Assembly (NCBI GenBank): GCA_028564675.1
Contig: JAOVVO010000421.1
Span: 1 to 64,000 of the forward strand
Length of the DNA stretch: 64,000 nucleotides
Direction: 5' to 3'
DNA from: Onchocerca lupi
Lineage: Eukaryota; Nematoda; Chromadorea; Rhabditida; Onchocercidae
Shown: piece by piece, positions 39,559 to 52,000 of the stretch
Layout: every line of letters begins with the position of its first letter
How positions within the stretch are numbered: position 1 is the first letter of the stretch
The notes under the pieces: model-generated
What the model was told of the DNA's origin: nothing
The model's database searches: none
The model's input: only the letters and a program-made list of their open reading frames with translations
Program-made: the position numbers and the translations under genes

Positions 39559-40427
39559 TAAGCATTAATTGCTAATTATTAGCTGAGAACGATTTAAAAA
39601 TATTCCCGACACAAATTCTCGAAAAAAAAACTTGAATTGTTCCAACATTTAGTGGAATTTTAAAATTTTATTTCAACAAATTCAGCAATTTGTTCACAAG
39701 TTTATGGAAAAAAGAAAAAAAGAAAAATTCATTTGTGAGATGCAAATACTAAATACTAAACCAGCAGAATTGGAGATTATTGCAAGGATATCAAAATTAT
39801 AAAATTAATAGCAAAAAAAAAAAAAAAAATGATGATGAATGAAAAGGTAGCATTCATAATAGATTGTCTTAAATTTACTAATATGCTTATGCACCTTTAT
39901 TCCAATGATTTCAGCTTGACTATCATCTTGATATAATATCGAATTTCAATAATAAAAAGGAAAGGAAGGAAAAAAAAAATGATGAATTCTGCTTATTGAA
40001 AATTCGTTATGCAAAAATAAGAGGAAATGGGGTAAGAAAAAAAAAAAGAAAAAGTGAAATGAGAATAAATTTTGGAATAAATTAGATGGTGGAAAGATAA
40101 GACAAAGGCATTCAATAAACTTATTCAATTAGATGAAATAATAAAAAGTGTTATGATATATTTATTGCTTCTTAGCAACTTGCCAGCACACATACCTTAG
40201 CAACTTATTTATTTCACTTAGCAACCAGCAAAAACTTAGTAAAAGAAAAACAGCATTTGCTATTTTAGTTGGAATTGTTGGAATACAGGAAAATGAACGA
40301 AATGCTCATCTCATACTGATATGTTTATTTACTTATCTTTCGCTCTTCTTTACGAAACGAAAAGTTTATTTTTCGAAATTTCTCATACTCAAAAAATAGC
40401 AAGTAAAAAAATCATCTTTTTTTTTTC

Positions 40428-40428
<1 letters not shown>

Positions 40429-40472
<44 letters not shown>
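40429..40472. repeat. T44 homopolymer
   Basis: 44 consecutive T residues, preceded by further T-rich sequence. It could be slippage, a decayed retro-element tail of a minus-strand insertion, or an assembly-sensitive tract. No element body was recognised beside it. Confidence 0.9.
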
Positions 40473-40475
<3 letters not shown>

Positions 40476-41970
40476 TGTCAAGAATTTATTTACTCTAATT
40501 CAATCGAATAGGAATTCAAATGAATCAAAAGTAAATACTTTTTTTATATTCATTCTAAGTTTTCTAACTTTTCGGAAGAGATTAAAGAATTTCTCTTACA
40601 ATTTTGAAATTTAATTTTTTTGCGAAATTTGAACTCAAATAATTTGCGCAAAAGAGGCTATTATTATATTTAGCTCATTTCAAATTCATTTAATACCAAA
40701 ACAAACATGCATTGATGATAAAATATGGAAAATTCTCTATAATGCAAATATATATTATCGATAAATTTCTCTCTCATTAATTATATCTCAGGATTAAATT
40801 CGAAAAATTTATTGATTAAATCATCATCTTTTATTTTTAAGAATAAAAATGAAAATAATAACGATAAATATGGCAAATAAATTAGAAAAGTAAATAAGGG
40901 AAGGAAGAAGTAATTATCAGACTAATTAAGCATTAATTACAATTAATTTTGCTAATCTCCCATTAATTATCGGAATAATTGTTTTATTATACATTAAATC
41001 CATGTTAATGAGAATGATAAGAAAGAATAGAGGATTCATTCTAGAATTCACGATGAAAATATATTCTGAAAAAACTATTTATTCACAATCTTTAATAAAT
41101 TCTAAGCCATTTGAAATTGGCTCAATCAGCGTTATAAAATCAGGCTATTTACCGGATTAATCGGATTGCTCTAGCATTTATTCGGTTTTTTGATGTGTTG
41201 TGGATTCCGGAAAATCTGGATGCTGAACAATAAGTAAAGTAAAACCCGATTACATGCAATTTTTGGTTAATATTCTATAAATCTTTGAAATCTTCCAGCT
41301 AACGAAATATTTCATAATTCAAATGAGGCATTTTTCTGGCAAACGATTGTTAATTATCATAGTTTAGCATAAATCGCCTACTACTGCACATTTCTGGATT
41401 CAAAATCAGTAAAATACAAAAAATGCTTCTTAACAGTTCATCGAATCCCAAGCGGATTTTTATGTTACAGAAGCCATTTCTTATTGATAAAAATATGCTG
41501 ATTTTTTAATTTGATTAATGGAAATGTATTTAGGCCTAATTACAATTATTTGAAATTTACACTCCGAAAACGAAAAATTGCTTTGGACCAATCAAATATG
41601 TGGATCATTAATGAAATTTCCTTATAAGTTCTATTTATCAAAATTACGATTTCACTGACCAACAATTTAGGAAATTGAAAAAATGCATCAATCTTTGTTC
41701 CAAGAGTTTTTTATTACTCTGAGAGTTAAGTATAAACTTTTTGTTGATCTTCCTTTCAACTACGTGTACGTATATCATTCCTTCACGTAACATTTATGAT
41801 ACAACGGTTGCCTAAATTGAGTCTTTACTCCAAAAAATTCTACTTAAATATAATTAAGACGATATTAACTCATAACTATGCCTGAATTTTCAAACTTAAA
41901 GCTTTAAAGTTAATTAAAAAAGACAAAAAAAAGCAGAAAAAGTTAAGGTAGCATCATCTAATTAAATAAG

Positions 41971-42254
41971 AAATGTGTCTTTACTAATTACATAAAACGA
42001 GTCAATATATTCAATAAGTTAATTAATCAAGAAATGAGTCTTTACTAATTACATAAGACGAGTCGATATATTCAATAAGTTAATTAATTAAGAAATGAGT
42101 CTTTACTAATTACATAAGACGAGTCGATATATTCAATAAGTTAATTAATTAAGAAACGAGTCTTTACTAAATGCATAAGACGAGTCGATATATTCAATAA
42201 GTTAATTAATTAAGAAATGAGTCTTTACCAATTGCATAAAACAAGCCAATATAT
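41971..42254. repeat. 61-bp minisatellite, about 4.6 copies
   Basis: Units start at 41971, 42032, 42093, 42154 and 42215 (partial). Each contains GAGTCTTTACTAATTACATA and ends TTAATTAATTAAG. Copies 2 and 3 are nearly identical; the outer copies are more diverged. Confidence 0.93.
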
Positions 42255-43070
42255 CTTGACTACTTCAAGTCGCAATATCTACGTTTATTTTCTTTTGCGG
42301 CATCACTTTCACATTACAGTGATCGATGTGTGTTTCAAAAAATTAATGAATTAATTTGTAATTATGTATTTGGCATGTTTGATTGTTATTATTATTTATT
42401 TTTCATTGAATTTATTTCAAACCAGCAAAAGTTGTATAAATTTATCAAAAAAAATATATATATTGCATAATACCACGAAAATAGCAACAAAAAATTTATC
42501 ATAAAAATTAAAAGATGAAGCAGTAGAGAAAACAATAAGAAATAAATTTATCAAACATTACAATTTCCTATCAGTATTAACAATTTAGATAATGCCCAAA
42601 TGATTATATAACAGTAAAAAAGTTGGGAAAAGAAAAAAGTTAAAAAAAAAGAAGAAAAAAAATCACCGGTAACCTAAAAAATCATAAATAACACAAAATG
42701 GCTTGATATTTAAATCCATTCATGAAATCTTACTTTTCAAAAAGTTCTTAAACAACTAATTCTGGAATGCCATCAATTCCAATCAAACTACATTTATGCA
42801 ATCAAGAAAGCATCGTATTCTAATTAATTCAGCACAATAGTGACATCATTCACAAATTACCAGAATTTCTCCAGTAAAATCCACTGCTGAGATTGATGTA
42901 CGAGAATGTAGAAAGAAGAAATTTTAGTGATCGTTCATTACTCAAATATTTTTGAGTTAAAATGTCAAGAATCAGAGATCTATCGAAATGAAATCCATGC
43001 AAATTTACATTTTTATCATAATTATATTTATAATCCTGCCATGATATTTTATATAATCCTGCATGATATT

Positions 43071-46000
43071 TCAGGTCTTGGATAATTTCCACTGATAAAT
43101 TGCTCCATCAGTGCTACCATCACTAATCAGTAATTCTCCAACAAAAGCAATATTTCGTGCAGAAACACTACAACCATATGCTTCCTTATATGAAGCCTTA
43201 AAAAAAAAAATGTTAATTTAACTTTCATATTTAAAATCGATAAAATAATAGCAAGAGAAGGATCGTTTAAAAATTATAAATTTGAAAAAGAAGAAAAAAA
43301 AAAACCAATATCTTTACTTCTTTCGATTTAAAATTTTTTATTCAGAGCAAAATAATATTGAATATTTCATAATATCTACTTCTCATAAAAATGCTTTGGC
43401 TTTCATGGAGTAATAATAAGCATTAGAAACTTATTGTGTTATAAAGTTTCAATTTATCTTATTCGAGAATTGCTCTTCGATCGGGTTGAAAATTAATTCA
43501 AAAAAATAGAAACTTAGCAGGAAAGAAAGTTTTCAAAGTACTATCAGTTTTTTTTAAAAATTTGAACGAAGAACTTTTCAAATGCTGAAAATTACCAGAA
43601 TCGTTGTCGTCGGATACTGATAGAAACGAATCATTCCATTTGATAAGATTACTGCCACATATCGTCCATCCGGACTACGGTCAATTGCAGCGATAGATTT
43701 CATCAAAGCATAAGAAATGCAAGCATTCTCAAACGAAACTGGACATCTTGCTGAGGCCCATTCCACATCACTGACCTCTTGCAAACCGGCCGGTTGACCG
43801 GTACCTGAATTCCCTGAAATATGCAAAAATAGTCCGTAACTCAACAAATATCACATTTCTTTAATCACCTGAAATATTTGAAAGATTCGAAGTGAAAGAT
43901 AATTTTATTGTATTTAAAAATTTAACAAATTTTATAATTGTTATAAAGTACAGAGTGATAAATCTTCAAAATTTATCATGACAAATTGATTAAAGGTTAA
44001 TCATCACAAAAGCGGAATTCTGTTGTTATGATACTGGTGATTAGGTAAATAATAAATACACTTAATTATGATAATCAAAAAATATGGTAACGCCTTACAG
44101 ATATAATGTTGAAGGTCATCATCATTGGCTCGCAACAATCTACCATCCGTTGACCAGTCCAATGTTTTTATCGAAGCATTCAATTCCTTTAAAATCGAGG
44201 TAAAATTCGAGAATTTTCAAGCTATGCTAGCAGAGAGTTAAAATGACAAAGTAAACAATGCGAAAGATTTATTTGCTTAAAAGTACTTGAACATTGTAAC
44301 AAGAAATTTCAAAACTTCATACTTACGATAATTGTAAATTTACCGTAATCTCTGATACTTTAACATAGTGTCGAAAATCACCCGATATCGCATAAATTGA
44401 TAATTTTTTTCCCTGCAAAAAAAACTGAATTATAATATTTCAATTACAAAAATGACTAAACAAATCATCTTCTATGAATTTTATCATTATGATCGTTCTA
44501 GCAGAAATAAAAAAATGGTAAATAATTAGCCGAAAAAAAGAATTACAACAAAAATATTACCTGAAAAAAATAAACTGTTGAATCAAGATGTAAATCAAAT
44601 CAGAATTTTTAAAAGAAAAAAAACTCTGATTTGAGCTTATTTTAAGTTCAATCTTGTCAATTCAATCCTTAAATTAGAATGAATTTTGAGAAAAAAATCA
44701 TTCAAATTTGCTTACTTTGGTTGCGACAGCCAAAAAATTGCCAACTGTTGAAAATCGCAAGGTTGTAATCGCATCATTTATTCCTTCCTCAAACGTGTAG
44801 ACTTGCGTCCGATGCGTATAAATATATACGGCCCATTTTCCATCCGTAAAACCAATAGCAAAGAAATCACCTTTTGGATGAAAATCAGCGCAACATATTT
44901 CATCCTGTGAATTTCGAAAAATTTCCGAAGTCTTCATTATAGAACATTCAAACTGAACATCTATCTTTTTAATAATTTCAATTTTAGAATCGAAAATAAT
45001 TATTTCTTTATCCATTCGTCTATCTATCGATCTATATGGATAAATATGTCGAATCAGGCTTCAACATTAACCATTCAACTGAATAAAACTCCAATATTGG
45101 ATGATTTCAACAAGAAGAAAGAGTTAATAGCAAATTTAAATTTAATCAAAATGATTTTAATGTTCAATTAAATTTTGTTAGAAAAGAGAGACAAAAAAGG
45201 AACCTTAAAATGCAGATCCCAAAGTATTCTCTTCGTTTCTATATCATATAATCGTAATTTGTTATCAGTTGAGGAAGATAAGAACTGTGGTTTTGTTGGA
45301 TGTGCTGTTATATGTGTTACAGCATTTGCATGTGCCTAAATAGTTTTTAATACTATCATCGATATTCTGATATGGAAAATTCTAAGTTTTCAAAAAGAAA
45401 TCGAAAAATATTCAAATTCAGATTTTTTAATCCAAAAAAAAAAGAAAAAGAATTGAACCATCGAATCGATGAATATTGTGAAATATTAGTGAAAATGTTG
45501 AACCTGTTGAATTTGTTGAAAACCTTTCTCCAAAGTACCACTCCAAATTGTATTACGTGTTGTACCAATGAATAAATGAGAACTTGAAGTTGATGCTATG
45601 GTACGTATACAACCACTTTCTTCATCCGAAAACTGAAATTGAAGAAAGCAAGACTGTTGAGTAGGTAATCGAATTGATCATTTTCAAATTTCAGTAAGAA
45701 AAAATTTATTGAAATTTCAACGTGAAATTCAAATCTTATCATTCAACAACAAATTAATTAACATAAATTCTACATTCCAAAATCCAAAATTTATCCTCCT
45801 TGCATTATACTCACCATTATTGGACCACGAATTTTTGTCAAATCATCAGTTTCCCATTCAAATAATACACGATCTTTGCCAGCCGAAATGAAATGTCCAT
45901 TGCCAAGTAAACATAATGCCCAAACACCACCATTATGAGCCTTAAATTAAAAAACAATCAATATTTTCATTCAATCCTCAAATTAGCATCAATAATTGCT

Positions 46001-49000
46001 TAATTGTTCATGTTTGAAACAGTCTAATCAATACTCTGGTCTAGATCATAAAATTCTTTTTAACAATTAGAAAAATCTTTTTCAAAGCAATCATTATGTT
46101 GTTATCAGAACGGATTTATTCGACAATTCTGCTAATCAATTAATATCATACACTCATCAAATCATTATCCATTCACAGGGAAATATTTCAATTCTCGTAA
46201 AGCATAAAGAAATATATTTTAGATCGAAATTATCGATAATTAAAATCGATAAAAAACCTTCGGTATTTGCCGAATTGGTTTAATCTGATTTGTATTCCAA
46301 ATTGTTAGTGTGCCATTAGAATCACCTGTTATGATGTGTCCACGTTCAGTAAAATGTGAACAGAGTACCAATTTTGGTTTACTACGGCCCTAAATTAATA
46401 TAATTAATAGAATCTAATTAGTCAGCCAATTTAGAAACATATGATTTTCACTATGAAGTTATACATATTTGTTAATTAAAAAATTTATTAAATAAATATT
46501 CCCTAAAAGCACAATGATTTTAAAATCTGTAAATGATAACCTTAGCCTCTCAACTTATCTGACATTATTGAGGTGACATTTATAAACGATCACCTTCTAC
46601 TAATTTATTTTAAGATCATGAGAAATCTGTTCGGAAAATTATGGAACTTTACTTTGAACTTTTTATTCAATTAATTGATTAATTAATTTATGACTTATCT
46701 TATCTCATTTCAAATTGGAATTTATCCACCATCGATATGATTTGCATTATTTGATGCTGCTAATAAATGGCATATTATAAGAATAGAGTAAAGAGAATAT
46801 ATAATTATAATTCCTTTCCTTCTCTCTTAAATGAATTATCTTTCTGTAGAATTTATTTTTCAATTTAAATATTAATTAAATATTATATATTCTATTAATT
46901 AAACATTATTAATTAATTAAATTTATTATATTAGCTGAGAAAACCTCAAATGTGATGGGCTTTTTGATGAGTGTCGTTCCATCGATGCTCCAAACATTGC
47001 AATGACCTTTACCGTATGAAATCAGGACATTTCTGGAGTATGGATGGAATTCACATGCAAACACCTGATCGTTGGCACTCTGCAAAAGCAAATCTAACCT
47101 TTGGCCTGTAATTTAGCAGTAATAGAAAATCTGCCAATATGCATAATTATGCGTTATTCATTTATTTTTAATGAAGTACTTTCTCTCCCTCTCTCTTTCT
47201 CTCTCTCTCTCTCTCTATTTTATTCTCGATTAATTCTTGAAAATTTAAAATTAGCATCTTAATAAATATAAAAAATTAATAATTATTCCATATCTTCGAA
47301 TAATACACAATTTACAAATAATATTCCTACTAAGCAGAATTGAAAAAGTAGAAATAATCGTATCAGAGATTATTCCCAAAATAGACCAATGTCATTATCA
47401 ATTCATTAATCAATTTCTAAATAATACAAAACTGCTCTCTAATTATTTATGGAATTTGAATTGATAAATAGAAGAATTTTGTCTCGCTATAACTCATGAT
47501 AATAATTTATCCCGAATATTTATTTTGTCATTAATTTAGTATAATTCAATGGAAAAGTACAAATTTACATTTGACGAGAAAAAAAATAAATTCAACTTAA
47601 TCTAATTTAATGAGAGGGTCAAAAAAAAAAAAAAAAAAAAAAAGAAAATTTAGAAGCTTACCTTGGTTTCCGCAATCTTTTTCCCTTTTTGCCAATCCCA
47701 AATACTAAGTATATGTTCGTAGGAATCATCAATAATTGCAAGTTGCATGCAAGCTGCACGACTAAATGCACAACACTGAACACCTCGATCAAAATTTGCA
47801 CTTGCATCACCTGTCCCAATTGTACGCAATGTTTGCAACGTTATCGAATCCCAAATACGTACGTGAGCCTGAATTTTGGGCAATTTATTGTGCAATCATA
47901 ATTTAATTTAATCTCTTAATATCAAATATTTCTCTTTTTTTTTTTTCCCCAAAAAAATTGCATATTTGCTTATCGTGATTGAAGTAAACAATGAATGAGT
48001 AAACAAGTAGGTTAGAAATTACATAAGAATAAAAAGAAATGAATAGAGTCGAAAAGTTCTAACAATACATCATCAGCAATGTTAACCGGATGAGGTTAAA
48101 CTAGCCACAAAGGCTAATAGACCAGTCCGATGACAACTGAATTCACCTCATCCGGAAATCCGGTGACAGATACGACCGGCTTATATCTGGCATTAATGTC
48201 GTAAGAAGCACAGAGAACTTGATGATCGGATAATCCAAATGATTTATTATCATAAATTAATGTAAATATCAAGTATTGCTGAGGGAAATGTTGGAATTAA
48301 ATAATCAAATATGATAAGAAATGAAAAAACGAAAAAAAAAAAACCTTATATTGGTCAGTTTCCAAAATGTTATTCAATTCCGTAATTGATGATATCGGTG
48401 ATCGATGAATGTTAAAACTCTAAAAGTAAATGAAAAAAATCAAATATATGAAGAAAAAAAAAATTGCTTCTTTGATCTGAATTCATTTATGAATCATATA
48501 ATTTAGTTTTCAATTTTTTTCATTTTCATATTTTTTAGTACGACAACCTATCTATATTTTACATTCATAAAATAATTTTTTATATCATATAATTTTAAAT
48601 TAATTCAAAAGAAACATCACATAACAAAAATAAAGTGTAAAATAAAGTTTGCTATAAGAATAAAGTTGAAATAAGTCTGAAATGTTTTGAACCAGGAAAT
48701 TATGACAGTAGAAGAAAAGGATGGAAATTGTAAAAAATTGAAATTTTCCTAATAATTTTTTAAGAAATCCATTTCAGCACCAAAAACTTACGCTTTTTTC
48801 TAGAAAACGTCTCGATGTTTGACCAGTGGCAATATGTAGCTTATTCGGATGAATAGCCATACTGAAATTTAATTTCAAATCGAAATGAAAAAGAAATGGA
48901 TAGAAATTGTTATTGATCTTTTTTCATCTCCTAATTCTTGATATTTAAAATTTTGAAATTCACAGCAACAAATTCTAGTAATATAATTCAAATATTTCTA

Positions 49001-52000
49001 TATTTACTTGTACGTTTGAAATTTGTTAATAACTTACAAAATCTTGATATTAATTAAAAAAAGGGTATTAATTAAAAATTGTTTAATTAAGTGTAGTAAT
49101 CTATAAATTGTATCACTTAACTGTAAGTAACCTGTTAAGTATGGGCAAGTTGTAAAACGTGAATAACTTATGAATCCCGAATAACCTGTCAAGATACAGC
49201 TTGACTTACTGTAATTTTACAGTTTATTTACGCTAAATTATTAGATAAATCGCAGATAATCTTGAATGTTTTCTTGCAAGTTTAAATAATTCTACAATTA
49301 TGAGAAAATATTTTTAAAATTTAAGAAAATATTTTTAAAATTTTTTAGAAAATATTTTTAAAATTTTTTTAAAATTATAAAAAAAATTGGAAAAGATGAA
49401 AACCATTTGATATCACTGGTATGTTTGGTGTAATATCGTTGCAAACCTTCGTTAGGATTGTGCAGTACAACGATAGTACCCGTGAAATAGACAATTTCAC
49501 CAGTTGGCAATTCATGAAGATTCCCGCGACAATCTTTACCGCGATAACTGAAAAAAAAAATCCCGCGACAATCTTTATCATGATAACTGAAAAAAAAAAA
49601 AAAGAAAAACCGGTATCGATTCAAAAAAAAACTGCAACTAATTTAATGGATGATAAGAATTAATTTTTAAGATAAACTTAAGTAAATAAATACTTAATAT
49701 CTATCATTTAAATGATCATTAGATAAATGATATCAGAAAAATCACCCGTAAACCCAATTAAGTGTCGGTTCACATGTAGGAGCATCAAGTTCACGTGTAA
49801 GATCAAGACCGGTTATCGTATTGGGTACTGGAAGATGCACCGATTTACCGTTCACAAATACCTGTAGCACACCTTTCTCACACAGAAATGACGGCTCTCG
49901 CAATTCTAATCTAAATAAATTAATCATTTTCTGATTTGCAATTTGAATCATTTATTTCTATTTTTCATGATTCTAATGACATGAAATTTTGAATATCTCT
50001 ATAGGAATGAGACGTTTTACGTAAGATTCGACGTAAAATCTTTCATATCTATATTGCATTACTGCAATACTTTCAGTTGTAGAAATATATTTTATTATAT
50101 TAAAGTACAATAATATATGAAAATCGTTTTAGAAATTGCGATGTTTCCTGTTCGAACTTTTCATCAACTAATCAATTACTTCATTAGCTTGAAATAAATG
50201 TTAAATTCGTGCATTTTTAATTTATAAAATCTTGTTCGATAGAAAAATTGAAGGAAAACTAACCCAAAACGGGACAACGAATATTGTGAACTACTTAGAC
50301 TATTTGTTGGTCCAAGTTTACTAAAATAAAATAAATTAATGCTGAAATTATTTCACAGAAAGAATTCGCAAAGCATAGGAAAAATGACGGATGAAAGATA
50401 ACAGAATCATTAATGGCAAGAATTATTGAAACTTTGAAATAGAAAGACATATCAATGTACCTTGTTGATTTACAATATGATAAATTAGCTGTTGAAGTTC
50501 CAATTTTACTATTCTTCATTAGATGCTCTTGCGAAATACGTCGCCCTGCTTTACGACACTTCACATCAGCACTACTCAGCCATTTCTTCATTCGTAGCAT
50601 TGTCGCTGGATTTTCAACATCCATTTCTTGATTCTGTTGATCAAATTTCTCGGCATCTCGACGTATATTACGTTCTGATCTCGAATTTGCTTGCATTGAA
50701 AACTGCAAAACATTCCGTCATCTTTTTTTCTTTAGAAAGGATTTGTAAAGTATGATAATGATAACTGATATTTTTTAGAGTTTGTCAAATACCTAATTAA
50801 ATGTTCCGTTGCTAAACTTAACAAAATGTGAAAAAATTAAGATTAAGAAATAGGGAAAAGTATTAGAATTGTTAAAAAATTTAAAACGATGCTTTCTGTT
50901 ATTATTATAATATAATATATAATTTCAGTGAAATAAAAGCATTTCAGATGTTTAAAGCACAAGTTTTCTTTTTTTTTTTTTTTTTGAAAAATCTATCTTT
51001 AATGATTGTTATAGAAATTTAAAAAGAAAAAATTATAAATCAATCATTATCGCTAAATATTAGAATTATGACTTTTGAAATTTGATCAATGAACTCAATA
51101 TCTTAGAAAAGAAACTTTGCAAGATACTTGAACTTTCAACCTTCTTAAATCATTATTCATTCTACTTTTTTTCTCCATCCACTATTTACACTATTTCCAT
51201 TGCAATCTGCTTCAGAAAGAAAAAGCACAAATTTTTGAAGGCATTGAACATTTACGAAAAAAAGTTAACTTTAAAGTTAATTAGTTAATGTTTAAAGTTA
51301 ATTAATTAAACCAAAATTAATTAAAGTTAACAGGATTGTAGTTGACCGGGTACATAATTATTTGCCCCTTTTCTCCATTTTTTTTTTTTTTTGTTTCTTT
51401 CGTACTGTTGAATTTTTTATTTTTACAAAAATTAAATTAATAAATTGAAATTACACTATATCAAATATTTTCTTTTTTTCTTTTTTTTTTTGACAATGCG
51501 GGCTTTTTTCCTTTTATTTTTATTTTTCATCTCTTTTTTCTTTTTTTTTTATTTTTATTGATTATAGATTACTGATAGAATGGATAGGATTATCAAATGG
51601 AAAAGTAATTTTAAATTTAAATAAGTGAAATCAATAATTTCAAATGAAAAAATAAATAAATAAATGGATAGATTGATCGCAATGCGTATCCAATTAAATC
51701 AATTACATTATTTGAATTCAGGGAAAATTATTAATTTCATTTAAACTTAATTATTTCTTAATGGGTATGCAAAATGCTGGAAATGCCTGCAAATGATGAA
51801 TATGTAAACAAGAGAGGAAGAAAGATAAATAAGTAAATAAGAAAGATGAGAGGGGTAAATATGTAAACAAAAGTTTTGAAAGGAAAGAAAAGAAAAATGA
51901 TGCTATCGCTTCTTTTTTCAACAAATGAAATATGATTATTCAGAACTTCGCCTGAAGTATATCACATTCCTATATTCTGCTTAGATTTAAAATTCAAAAT

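Larger units (their letters stand above)
39559..43070. other. Gene-poor region downstream of EML
   Basis: About 3.5 kb of AT-rich sequence with no convincing coding exon on either strand. It contains an uninterrupted T44 run (40429-40472), a 61-bp minisatellite (41971-42254) and many A/T tracts. ORFs here are low-complexity Phe/Lys translations. Confidence 0.6.

Noticed and set aside
40321..40614. 97-codon plus-strand ORF
   Set aside because: Most of it is a poly-Phe translation of the T44 tract; low complexity only.
48086..48155. Cloverleaf-like 70-base segment that could be a tRNA
   Set aside because: The 7-bp closing stem is suggestive, but there is no T-loop consensus or anticodon arm on either strand, and the segment overlaps an EML exon end.
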